DNA of 64,000 bases. Source: Mytilus edulis. Lineage: Eukaryota > Mollusca > Bivalvia > Mytilida > Mytilidae. The translations under genes and the position numbers were made by a program. The DNA lies in assembly GCF_963676685.1 (NCBI RefSeq), contig NC_092354.1, positions 15,878,746 through 15,942,745 on the forward strand, given 5' to 3'. How positions within the stretch are numbered: position 1 is the stretch's first letter; each line of letters starts with the position of its first letter. Below are positions 1 to 28,500 of this stretch, one piece after another. Under the pieces are notes generated by a model. It worked only from the letters and a program-made list of their open reading frames with translations. It was not told the DNA's origin and did not search any database.

Positions 1-1190
1 GACAAATGCTATTCCAATGTTACTGACCTCTTTTGCGAGCAGTGGTATTAATTGAATACCCATGACCATAATTTCAGGGCCTTAGGTTGAATTGATGATT
101 TTCGACATCTAAGGTTGTAAATAATAGAGAACCTACGGTCCAGATTTTTAATCAATATAGCAATATTTGATGTGAAATGCAGATAACAAATGTGAATTAT
201 AATTCTCAAAGAATAAATTAATAGTATTTGAAACTACAAATATTGATATTTTTACAAGCTAAGATTGTTTTTGTTTGATTTTTTTTAATTTGCACTTTAA
301 GGGGTTATGACCCTAAAATAGTGCATTTTCTAAAGGAAGCTAAATGAAATGTTTGCTATTTTGTATTTTAGCCGCAAAAAACGTGCAGAGATCTTTCTTT
401 TCCTTTTTGATATTCTCAAACCTATTCTAAAGGTGGAATACCACCATTGATTTTCCCCTATTAGTCTTTGTTAAATTTGCACTTTTCAAAAAAATGTGCA
501 GAATTTATCCTTGTTTCAAATGAACCAATCTAATTTCTCTCCTTATTTTATCTGTGTACAAGGTTAAGTCACCATGTAACCTCAAGATTACAAAAATTTT
601 CTATAGAAATCCCAAATAAAAAATAATGGTGTTTTGAAATACCCAAGACATATGTTTATGACACAGAAATGGTTTTACTGCAATAAAATTCTATAATTTC
701 GATCATTCATTTTCTACATTGATATAGCCTGAATTTTATCAAACAAAATGTAAACACGATTGTAACTTTGTCTATAGTGTTTATGCTCATGAATTGTCGT
801 CATCTGGATGTTTTTTTGATATAAGGGTCATTGGTTTAGGGGTTCACAACAGGGAACCAAGGATTTTAAAGACCAGATGTAAATTTCTTACTCTGCAATG
901 TATAAAGAATTATCCAAGGTTACAACGAAAGTTCTATCAGAGATATATTCGGCGTGTCGTTTAGTTTACCCTTAATTTTTCATGCTTTTATAGAGTTTCA
1001 GCTCACTACTGTATACTGAGTGAGTTCGTCGACCTTAATATTATTCAGGTTTTATTATTATTTCGACAAATCATATATACAAATGACAAACAGCAAATTG
1101 AAAGCGACAAGACAAAGCTCGCGATTACCAACTTAATCAATTATGATAATAAAACAATTGAAATTAAACGATATTATACTTTGCCATCAT
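1..1190. other. AT-rich stretch with no feature recognised
   Basis: No exon, domain or named repeat was supported. If gene A continues left, this would be intron. Confidence 0.5.
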
Positions 1191-1193
1191 TAC

Positions 1194-16928
<15,735 letters not shown>

Positions 16929-16984
16929 CTAATGAAATAAATGCATCTCAGATTTTGATTGTTAAATGCAAAAGAACTATAATT

Positions 16985-17955
16985 AAAAACCAATTGTTCA
17001 GAGAACAATTGAAGGTCTTTCTACCATTTAATATCTATTTTGATATTAAAATATAAAAAATCAGTATAAAATGTCAGTTCATATGGCTTTATGATGTATA
17101 GTAATGAATTTAAAGCAAAGGTCAAAATATAGAACGTCAAATTAACCTATGACCTTGACCTCAATTTCAAGGTCACAAACTGAGGATTTCAAATCAAAAG
17201 ACCCTAGTCTCTAATATGTATGGTTAATAAGTTATATCACTTTAAACATAATTTAAGATATGATAGGGGCTAAAACTCCCATTCATTGTTTACGCACCCT
17301 TTCAACTAAAATTATTTAGTTACCACATGTCGCAACTAACAATTTATACAAAATAATTTGTCGATATCTTATAAGGTTAATGAAAATGAGTGAAAATAAG
17401 ACAAATTTAAAAATTAGAAGATGACTTTGACCTTTGACCTTGACCTTATTTTCATTTTTTTGGACCAAGGACCTCAAATCAAAAGATCCTAGGTCTCTAT
17501 CACTTATGGTGTTCCAGTTTAAAATACATTTCAAAATTTCAAATACAAAAAGGGAAATAACTCTCATATGGAGCGTTCATATTGCTTCGGTCGAAATTGG
17601 ACAAATCATGCGAAGGATATAACGAGCAATTTTATAAAATAAATTTGTTGTAATCTTTTACGGTTGCGAAGGAGTTGTGGACACAAGGAAAACAGTGTTT
17701 GGGGAGATAACTCCTACAAAGAAAAGTATTCGGTTACGCAGGGTAAATTTCAAAAGCGCATAAACTGTTCGATATCATATACCAAATATCTAAGCGACAT
17801 ATTGCGAAACAAATGTTTATCGCAAGAACAAAATTTGACGGAAGAAAAAAAAATAATCAAAAGAAAAACAATAGGTCTTTCCACAGAAAAGTGGAAAGAC
17901 CTAATTATGATATTTCATAACTATACTAATGAAACATCAACCATATAAATATAAG
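16985..17955. mobile_element. Dispersed repeat carrying nuclear-receptor half-sites
   Basis: Starts aaccaattgttcagagaaca and ends with a hairpin (aggtctttccac / gtggaaagacct). It contains clustered TGACCT/AGGTCA motifs at about 17150-17175 and 17428-17446. Partial copies at about 23055-23420 and 29995-30420. It begins about 60 bp upstream of gene A exon 1. Confidence 0.55.
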
Positions 17956-18012
17956 TTATACAATAATGGTACAGATAATGATAGTTTATGTTTAGTTTAA
18001 TTTTTCTTGTGC

Positions 18013-18260
18013 AGCTGGGGCCTCGGTGGTCAAGCAGTCTCAGTAGTTAATACTAAAATCACTACTGAGGTTGTGAGTTCGAACTCTGCTGGTGCGGGTG
18101 CACTTGACTCCAATCTTAATTGACTAGGATTGTCAGTTTTTCTGTTAATGGTCGGTGGTTTTCTCCGGGCACTTCGGCTTCCTCCACCAATAAAAGCTGG
18201 CCCCCACGAAAAAGCCTAAATGCGGTGCTTAAAAGTGGCGTTAAAATAACAAAAAGTAAC
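18013..18260 (+). mobile_element. tRNA-derived SINE (plus)
   Basis: A tRNA-like head with ggtggtcaagcagt (box A-like) and gtgagttcgaactc (box B-like), followed by the shared tail ggttttctccgggcacttcg, cttcctccacca. Bivalve-type SINE; not a functional tRNA. Confidence 0.7.
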
Positions 18261-18454
18261 AAATAAATCTTGTGCAGCCGATCTTAAATTTTGTTCTTAA
18301 AACGGTCATGATTAGTATTTACATCATTTGAAAAGTCTGATTCTACCACTGCATTGAGTGTGATACGATATTTATTACAATTAGACAATAAAATTTTCAA
18401 ATTTAAAATCGAGTGTTTGAAATATTTAAAATGTAACTGTCGAGAGTGGATACA

Positions 18455-18512
18455 ATGTTCAAATGTATATGTTGTATTGCACTAGATTTTGTGATGGGTT
18501 CTGTTATTCTAA
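18455..18512 (+). CDS. Candidate signal-peptide exon of gene C
   Basis: ATG followed by FKCICCIALDFVMGSVIL and then a gtaatt donor in phase 1, the phase needed by the exon at 25493. The junction would read NSERVCYSC. An Asp within the hydrophobic core and a 7-kb first intron make this tentative; other leader exons may exist. Confidence 0.25.
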
Positions 18513-19424
18513 GTAATTTTAGACGATATGCAGACATTTTTAATCCTTTACTTCGAATAATTTTCAAAAATATGTGTTCTTTCTATATGACGTCATCAAT
18601 CAATGAGACAACTTGCATCCAAACTTTTCATATGATTTTAGTCCAACAAGTAACTCTAATAATTAAAGGATAATTTGTCAACCATACCGATACCCCATCT
18701 CTTTATGTTTGGATTTATAGGTAGAATTATTGCGACATTTGATATATTTTGCGCGTTGTTCATGTTGTTATAACAATCTAAATTGCCAGTTTTAATTAAA
18801 TTCATTTAAACATATCATTTTCTAAAAGATGAAATGTCATTGAATTACACTTTTATTAATAAATTTATATAAATAGGAATGTATCAACAGATTTACTTAC
18901 TCAATATAGTTCTGCTGTATTGTACTTATTATCTATCGAATCTATTCTCTATATGATATCTCTTTTATCTATAATAGGTTTGTCAACATTCATTTCAACT
19001 TTTATAGCAAGCTCTATTTTATAATTTAGGCATTCAATCTGACAATTCGTGATGCACCCTTGTTTACACTACTGACTTTATCCGACCACCAAACAAAACT
19101 TATATTTGATTTACAGTAGTATAAAAGAAAATATCTTATTGCGAACAAAAAGGTGAAACAGATAAAATCAAGGTAACCATATAAATTTTTAATACTGATT
19201 TACTGCTACTTATACGTAAAGCTAACACTGTATATTATTTATTATGAAATTGCCAACTCAACTGAATATTTATACTGTTCTCCAGTACAAGGGCATCGAG
19301 AAAATTGAAAAAGTTCTAGAAATCCCAACAAATGTTAATCACTGATTTGATATTACCACAAAATCTTTCTGGCAGGCAATTCATCTAATAATTTTTAAGT
19401 ATAAAATTTTATTTAGATTTTTGG

Positions 19425-19615
19425 TGTTCTAACGCAACTTTTAAGCAACGCATTTAGGCTATTTCGTGGCGGTCAGTTTTTATTGGTGGAGGAAGCCGGA
19501 GTGCGCGCAGAAAACCACAGACCTTCGACAGGAAAACTGACAATCCTAATCAATAAAGATTATAGTGCAGTGCACATGCACGGGCGGGGTTCAAACTTAC
19601 AACCTTATTGAGTAT
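19425..19615 (-). mobile_element. SINE copy (minus)
   Basis: Inverse copy: tggaggaagccgga, agaaaaccacagacc, then a degenerate box B (ggttcaaacttacaacc). Confidence 0.6.
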
Positions 19616-21873
19616 AAGAACAATACTATTTAGGGCAATGGTTGATCGAGCATTAGATACGTTATGCATGTCAATTGGTCAAGCTTATAAAACACTTTTC
19701 AATCATGACTGAGTTAAAGTAATTGGTAGGAAGAAATTATTAGCCATAGTAAGTTGTAGCTGGATTGTACTAGTTCAATTGGCCGTCAACATATAATCAT
19801 TCAAATCCTAGTTTTTTTCACACAGTATAGCTGAACGAGATTTCAATGCAACTGATGCATTAAAAGATCCTTATTTGTTTCAGGCTTTTCCAGTATAATA
19901 AAAACGTGAAAACAACTACATGTATAGAAATATAAGTTATACTTGAAAGAGAATGGCTAATAGTTGTGGAAAACGATTTCAAGGTACATCAAGTCATTCT
20001 CAGTTTAATTTCGTATGGTACAACAATATAGAAATATAGAAATTTATGAACAATACTGCCAAATAATTAAGATTAAAAACATTACGAGAATAATTTCGAT
20101 TTCGGAAAAAAATAGATCCTTAAAGATATACTTTTTCTGAAAAGTAATATAGATATTTCAGCATAGAACGATGTTAATAAAAAGCGTTAAGAATTGGTAT
20201 GACATTTGATATCTCAATTATGATGTGACAAACACATAATACCAGTCGTCATCTAATGCTTGTTCAAGTGTTGGCAGCAATCAGTAGTACAATTCTGTAA
20301 CATTACTGTGAAAAAAAGAGATGTGGTATAATTGCCACTGAAACAACTAACCAGCAAAGTTTAGGTAAAACGAGAATGTATATAAAGGCAAAAGTAGTAT
20401 ATCGGTGTTAAGAATGTAAGCAATTTTTGGCTTCACCAAGAGAACATCTTTACCGTCGAGTTGGTTATGATAGGCTCCCACATGAAAGATATGAAATTCT
20501 CAATTGAGAAAAATAAAAGCCTAATTCATGATAAAATTATGATTGTTTGCCCCTTTTTACTTTATTCTGATTCCATTGATGTTTTTGAACCAGTGTTGAC
20601 ATCATTTGTAGCCAATTATACCAACTAAGTTTACTAATGGTCACTACAAAGCTAATGGTAGACATTTTTTTATGTTTCAGATTTCGATAGATCATGTTCA
20701 GGTCATAGAGACACAATGTTTTGGCATCTTCCCGTAATGCTTTATAATAACGTATAATGATTATTAAAAATTTGAAAAGAACTTAAATCAAGTGTTCCTA
20801 ATTTTTAATCTGAATCTGTTTTTTTTTTTTAATAAAACTTTGGTTGCTATATCATAAGTTTTCTATGTTGTGTTCCGTGTACCGTTGTGTGTTTTTTAAT
20901 ATGTTTAATAATCAGTGTTCAAATGCAGTAGAAGTTAATATTGTAATCATCTAAAAGTATGTGAATATGTTTTAGACCTCTTTCTTTCCACCATACAGTG
21001 AATCTTATTTATCAATATATTTGTTTAAACAAACCTGATTTCATCTGAAAGACACATGTTGAAATAATTCTTTCAGCTAAAGGAACGAGATACAGTATAC
21101 TGATTATAGGTTGCACTTGTGTAAAACCAGCAATGCAATTTTCCATAGGAACTGCCTAAATTGCATATGCAGTCACTCTTCATTCAGGAAGTTTTGAGGA
21201 GAATGTTATATTTCCCTGGAAAGGAGACATGCTCTACTTTTTTTTGCACTAATAAAAACATATAGCTGTGCGGCATATTTTCAAGTTTTACTGCCCTCCA
21301 TTTATAAACATTGCAGGTTAGCACTGAATTTTTCCACTAAATTTGACTCAACACCCAAATGTCTTCCAGTCCTCCTGAAAAATAAGTTAAATAGATAGAC
21401 ATTTTTTATTTATATCCATTTAATTCTCCAATCAAGTCTTAATTAATAACAATTTACTTTGCATCCATGGCAACTATGTAAACAGTAGCAGTATTTAATG
21501 CGTATTCAATTTCTCCCCAAAAGAGGCGTGACTTGCAAATCACACGTGATTTACAAAGTGCAACCTAAACAACATTTAATTGTTTGCCTACATAACTATA
21601 CAATTTTATTGCCAGTAATTACAAAATGCATTGTAAAAAAAGTTCAGAGTGATAGAACGGAACAGCTGTCTTGCATACGAAAAAGGGCCAAATTATTATT
21701 CCCATGAATTTGACAGTTGCAGAAAATAATCCAACATTTCATTAACATATGAATGGCTTGGGTGGGTTTTTTTTTTTTTTTTTGGTGAATTGAGGTTACA
21801 TAGTTACTTAAGCTTGTATACATGGAAAATAAGGGTGCACATTTTATTTGTGAATTTCCTTTGATAGTTATTG

Positions 21874-22018
21874 AACAGATATATCATGTTCAGGAGGGGT
21901 ATCTGCGAAAAATACCAGTCGAGAGAATGTTAAATTTCATGAACCTTAGAGCGAGGGAAATTCATTCTCAAGACTGGTATTTTTCGCAAATACCCCTCAA
22001 GAACATGCCTTATCTGTT
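21874..22018. repeat. 145-bp hairpin
   Basis: Arms of about 55 nt: aacagatatatcatgttc, then ggggtatctgcgaaaaatac, and the inverse gtatttttcgcaaatacccc, then gaacatgccttatctgtt, around a short loop. Candidate foldback or structured RNA, intergenic. Confidence 0.7.
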
Positions 22019-22445
22019 TTATTACACCGAATGTTAACTTTCAAAAACGCATTGATGATCGTGACGTTACAAGCGTCCAGTCGGATAGAGTATTGTTTGG
22101 CAAATACCACGACAGAGAGGGTAAGAAAGGCATATCCTTTTTGCGTATACCCTGGCGACGTTAAAAAATTAACGGTATTCATTTGATTACAGTAGATTGA
22201 TGAAAAATACACTGGCTATCAACCAATCGAAACCCAGGATTCTTACATAAGGTGTAATTATGTCTTATATTCAATGAATGATATACTCTACATGCAAATT
22301 TATTCTCCCTTCACGCATGAGGGACATTTCTTTATTAAAACAGTAATGTGTTGTTTTTGTGGGGTTTTTCGTGGTTTTTTTTTTTGCTATGATTTAACTT
22401 TAAAGAAAAATATTTTTTTCGACGAAAGATCTTGAATGTCTGCAA

Positions 22446-23036
22446 AAGGAGTAGGTCCGGTAAGGACCGATTTTGGCCTCAAATTTCAGGTTCATCTGGC
22501 GAAAGATTTTGACCACTTTGTAAACACTTAAGTGTCTATTTTATTTGAATTAATTAGTTTATGTGAAAGATTTTAACATATTTAGTCATTAAAATCGATC
22601 CAATTCAAGCTCAAATATGAAAAATCTACCTAATATGCCGAAAAATGTCACTTTTCAGATGGTTTTGGTAAAAATGAAAGTGGCCGCATCCGTGTTCATC
22701 CTCAACCTTTATATATGTTATGTATTATCATAAAATGCAACTTACATTTCAATATTAAGGATGAACACGAATGCAGCCACTTTCGTTTTACACGAAAACC
22801 GTCTAAAATTTAACTAAAATGCTAGAATTATGAGGATTTCAGTAATTTAGCATGACTTAATGGTGCTAGTACCGGATATATGTGCATTGTATTGTCAAAA
22901 ACAGTCCATATTTATGTAGCAGAAGCATTCTTCTGTCCAATAAATAACTAAAAGTTTACATTTTAACAATTTTGTAAAACTGCTATATTTTGGGGCCAAA
23001 AAGGGGTCTTACTGAACCTACTCCTTTCAATTTTGT
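22446..23036. mobile_element. Foldback element, copy 1 (AAAGGAGTAGGT ends)
   Basis: The left end aaaggagtaggtccggtaag and the inverse right end (acctactccttt preceded by cttactga) define the element. An internal inverted pair (gtggccgcatccgtgttcat and its complement) forms a hairpin. A second copy lies at 37462. Confidence 0.65.
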
Positions 23037-25492
23037 TCTTAAAGGTATGATGCAACTTTATTGCGTTTTCATTGTATCCTAGCCAAAATTTTGCTTCATT
23101 TCATTTTTTTAGTTATTATCTTTTACAGAAGGGAAGGAATAATGCTTACAGAAAACAACATTTGGGGAGATAACTCTTTCAAGCAAACGTGTTTACTAAG
23201 CGGTGTCATTTCAAAAGCGTTTACACTTTTATCATATTCAATATACCAAACATCATGTTGTCTGCGTTTTGGTCGAGTTGTCTCTATTTGATAAAAAAAA
23301 CAAAAAAATACGCAAAACGAAAATACCGCGAAAGAAAAAAAAAACTGAAGAAAAACTAAATTAATCAGAACAAAATCGAAAAGTGTTTCCATGGAAAAGC
23401 GGAAGGACCTCACTATCCTTACGACAGAAAATGTTATACAACCTACGTATTTCGCTTCTAGATTTTTATCTCTGTATGTTCAATAGGTATCATTTAGTGT
23501 AAATTAGATGATAAGCAGACAATCAGTTCCCGTCTTGTATTCTTGAGTGTCAACACAGAATGATAGCTTGTAAGTTTTATTAGTTGCCATATATGCATTT
23601 TCTAGGGCATAATTTCTTTGATATCTTTCAAAGTGATGTTTTTTGTTTTGTAATTTTGATTACATCGTTATGCCAAAGTTTAGAAAACGAAATAGACGAC
23701 ATGTTAAAATTAGGTGACGTTACGCAATAAGATAACATTTACATTGTAAAGGCGTAAAAGGTTGTCGTTAATAATAGATAACGTTACACCTTAAGGTCAA
23801 GCTCTTTCCAGCAATGATGTATTTCTTCTTGTAACTATTGTTTAGTCGAATTGAATGCATATTTGTATAATCATACCATAAACTTTGTGCTCTTCTGTCT
23901 ATAGTTAAATCATGAATATTACTAGATCGATTGAAAAATACCTAAACATTTCTGATCATATATCACTAGAAGTGTGTACTATACATGAACATCTTAAATT
24001 TAATTTAAAACAACCCTCATAAATTAAATAGAACACATACAAAATTATCTGACAATTTATTGTCAAAAATTCTTTAACACAAGTGAAAAAAGAGGTGAGA
24101 GTTACCAAATGACAATTCAAAATGCATAAGTTGGTTAGAAACAGACACCACAATAACATAGACGAAAACGACATTAACACAAAGATATCAAATATCTTCA
24201 ACTGAACAACAAAAACTGAATCATTACAGATGCAATTACATCACCTGCATAAGTAACAGTATTAGAATAAACGCCAAAATGCTTTATATAACTTGTTGTA
24301 ACATGAATGTATTTGTTTTAGGGTTGATGCTTAATGGCTTGTTCTGCTGTCGGTGCTGCCGAATAGTATAAGTATGATTGTTTATCTATTTTTAGAATAA
24401 CGTTGTTTATCTATAAAGCTTCTTACTTGCCATTGAATATACTGCATAACTGGCCTTTTTTTTATTACGTTCCAAATAATTCTTAATTTTTGGTTATTAT
24501 ATCAACAAATGAGGCTGGTCACATGTTGTTTGTCTTTTTTATATCATATACCGTGTTAGAAAAGCTAAACAAGTAGCATGATTAGGGAAACTTAAGTTTA
24601 GTTAAGATTATTTGTTTTGTGGCTAAGGGGTCATGTTGCTCGAAGTTGACATTTGTGTTTCTGTTGATACACATTTACTTTCGAAATTCAAAAGGACAAT
24701 AAAAATGCTTTAAAAAAATAAAATGGGGTAATTCTATTAAAATGTAAACTCAAATCTGAATGCATTTTCTCGGTAGAGATACATTCATACGTACGAGATC
24801 GGCGTTTGTAAAAACTTTGTCATTTTTGCGTATAACAAGATATATCAGAATACTAAGAGCATGATCTGCTGCTTTAATTTTGATTTAATTACACATACTT
24901 TATATTGCCTTGTCATCTGTTATACATTAACAGGAATATATTTTTATATCAAAAAACTTATGGTCAAAATTATAAAAAAAACACAAATACCGAACTCTCA
25001 GACAATCTCTAAACAGAAGGTCATTAGTTAGTAAATCGTAAAATCAAAAGATCAAACAAATCTAACGAATGAATAACAACTGTCATATTCTTGACTAGTT
25101 ACAGTATATTCTCTGGCATAAAACTGTGAATTAAATCTGGTTAAACATTGAAAAATGAAAAAAGTTTATATCGAATGTAGGTATCGTTATATAATGTTTT
25201 AAATGTATCCTATAATGGTTTAGTTTTACAAATCGTGACTTGGATGGCAAGTTGTCTCATTGGCACTCAATACATATCTCTATATCTATAATTATCCAAG
25301 GTGTCTGCAAATTTTTTTTCTTATATGATTTTATATAAAAACAAGAATGAACAAGCCTACAGTAACTATAAAATGTTGTATTGTGATGACCAGATTTAGT
25401 TCTTGAATGCATTCGGATCCTGACTACGATTAAAACATAGGTCAAAGGCACATTAATTGATGTGGTTTAACATATTTGTTCTTGTTTATTAG

Positions 25493-25575
25493 ACAGCGAA
25501 AGAGTATGCTATTCATGTAGCAGTATGAAAGAAGATGAAACATGTCAACATGTTATGGTCTGTAATAAAGATGAG
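25493..25575 (+). CDS. Gene C: Ly6 domain 1, exon a
   Basis: Acceptor tgtttattag, donor gtaata, 83 nt. [13 protein letters not shown], then [12 protein letters not shown]: the first CxxC and following cysteines of a three-finger (Ly6/uPAR) domain. Confidence 0.75.
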
Positions 25576-28500
25576 GTAATACTATATTAGAATTATATAA
25601 ACAGTAATTGGTTCCACATATGTGCAAACATTTCGACCTACTATATATCTGCAGTTGTGTATGATTTGTAAATGATTGAAAATGTGGCAACATTATGTCA
25701 AGAGCACTTCCGAATATGCATCATATGCATTAGGAGGTTGCTTCGACATTATCACGTGAATCGAATTAATGTTTATATTCGTAACGCCACAGTTGACGGT
25801 GGTTTATCGAGGAGTTTACTTGCGTCAAAGATCCTAATAAAATTCCAAACATTTTTGAAAGCGCTTTACTAAAACTTGTCTTGATTAATGAATTAAATTA
25901 AATTAAAGAGAATTTACATTTGTTTGCACCTGTCCAAAGTCGGGAACCTGCTGTTCAGTGGTTGTCAATGTGGTCCTGTTGTGGATCTCGTTGTTCCTGT
26001 TGTATATGGACTAGGCTGTTTGTTTTCCTGTTTTAATTCTTTTACACTAGTCATTTTGGAGGCCTTTATAGTTTGGTGTGGATCAAGACTATATTGACGG
26101 TCGTACTTTGACCGATAAGGGTTTATTTTTTAAAGTGTAATAATAAGCCGGAACATTGGATCACAAAATAAACTATAAACTGATTCCAATGACGTATTCG
26201 AAAGTTGCTGGATTCATTTCCTTCTTCAATAAAATATTATTGAGTAATTGTGGTAATTTACCATCTTATTTCATTTTTTTGTAGATTTGTTTTGTCCAGA
26301 AATACTTTACCCTTGGTAATGAAACTAGATACGACTTTGGTTGTACTTATCAGGAGGTATACTTTATATGCACAATAGATACAATATGTTACTTATCCTT
26401 AAATTTAGGCTAGCACGATGGTTTTCTGAAGATCATTGCTGACTCATTGGTATAATAGGCAGTATAAAACCGACATCTTTAATAAATATATGACAATTTT
26501 GACAAAAGAAATCTGATTGTATATTCAACTCTAATATGACACCTATTATCGTCAACTAGTATAACCCCAGTATATCTACTTTTAGCGCATGCGCGTCAAT
26601 ACACAAAACTAGTAAATCCACGTTACGCCAAACTTAATTATACTACCATGTTTTCTCAATTTATGAAATCAAAACCCACATTTTACATATAGGCCAAGAT
26701 TCAGATACGGTATAATTTACATTCATTTTTTGGAAGAACATTTATAGGTAACAAATGCAATTTAATAAAAAAAAAATGAAATATATAATATTATTTTTAT
26801 TATCATACGGGGGTAAAACGAAACAGCCGAACCAGTATCGTGTGTAGCGGACTTTCAAAGTGAATAAAATTACCGAAATAATTCATGGCAATTTTGACAG
26901 GTGAACATCTTTAAACTTTTCTTAACACATTAGATCAATTCTTATTTTGTATATATTCAAAGGCTTGATGTATGAAATATTTTCTGAATTAACCAATCTG
27001 TTTTGCAGCTATGCCAGAAGGATATAACAGGACACATTCTCGGAAAGAGGAACGAACATGCCCATATTGCATGCCAAAAATGCTGCAACGATTCTAATAT
27101 CTGTAATAACGATCATTCATGTGGAAATATAATAACAAGTATGTAGCCAAGTTACATTGTCAATTTATTTTCCATCTATGAGTTTGACTGTCCTGCATGC
27201 CCCTTTGGTATCTTTCGTCCCTCTTTTACACCACTTTGTAATTTAATGTATTAAACACATAATGAAATGTATTTATCACAGTATGTTTCATTAAGAAAGG
27301 CAATTATTAATCATGAATAGTATTTTCTAAGATAAAACACGTAATGAGAAAAAAGTAAAATCCAAAAATACAGCACTCAGAGGAAAATTCAAAACGGAAA
27401 GTCCCTTATCAAATGGCATAATCAAATGATATAAGATATCGAACTAATGGTCAACAAATGTCATATTCCTGACTTAGTACAGTCATGTTTAAATGTAAAC
27501 AATTGTGAATTGAACCTGGTTTTATAGCGCTAAATCTCTCACTTGTATGACAATCGCATCAAATTTCATTGTATTTGGAATTTGTTTTTCAGTTTCAGGA
27601 CAAAAATGTCTATCCTGTGATCATGTGGACAATCCGAAAGTCTGTAATAACACAATGGCATGTGATAAAGGAGAGGTATATGTAGTCATACATTTTTCGC
27701 ATTAGTTATATTACAATTTGAAGTTCTTATTTCGATTTAGATACAAAGCTAGGTTCTATTTCGATGGACTGTACTTAGATAGTCATAATTGAACCACACC
27801 TCTTACGCTCGGTATAAAAATATTAACAAATACACTAAATACTTATGTTAAAATGAGCAACGAGCATGGTACGTAAGTGAAATAGATTTCAACATGACTT
27901 ACACAGCTTAGACCGTGAACAATTACAAAACACTATACGAAATCTTCCAGTACGTAAGTGTGAAACAGACCGTCATTTCAAGATATATCAATAGAAATAA
28001 TAGATCAAATAACATCTTTGACATGATTTACAGTTATAAAAAAGGTATATGATCGTAAGGTGCAATAAAAAACAAATTCAAACACTTCGGTTTTAGAGAG
28101 GATATAGGATGTATTGTCACAATGACTGTGTTTCGTTAGTTACTGACAGTATAATATTGCTTTATAAAATAAGTATAATATTCAAATACAGAACTTATAC
28201 ATTTTGTAGGTTTGTTTTCTCCATAAGTATTTGACCGAAACGCAACATGTGAAGTATGATCTCGGCTGCAAGCACTCATCGGTATGTAAAAAAGGATAAG
28301 AATAATAATTTCATGTTTGAAATACATCTTTTCTTAAATCTAACATGTCTAAGGATAGATTGAAAAGTTAAAAGAATATTATATCTGAATTAGGAAAAGT
28401 GGAAATATCTGTTTCATCTCAAACCGAGCTTTTCGTTTTTCTTGTTTCCGTAGGCTATCATTATTTTCTGATTCATGTTGCTCTTAATTTGCATATTCAA

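Noticed and set aside
18013..18110. Functional tRNA gene
   Set aside because: Only box-like remnants in a SINE head; no cloverleaf could be drawn and the tail is the SINE body.
23061..23291. Signal-peptide-like start for gene C
   Set aside because: Lies in a partial copy of the half-site repeat and has no donor in the needed phase.
24304..24372. MNVFVLGLMLNGLF leader as gene C first exon
   Set aside because: Hydrophobic and well placed, but no donor gives phase 1; the available ones lead to stops in the Ly6 exon.
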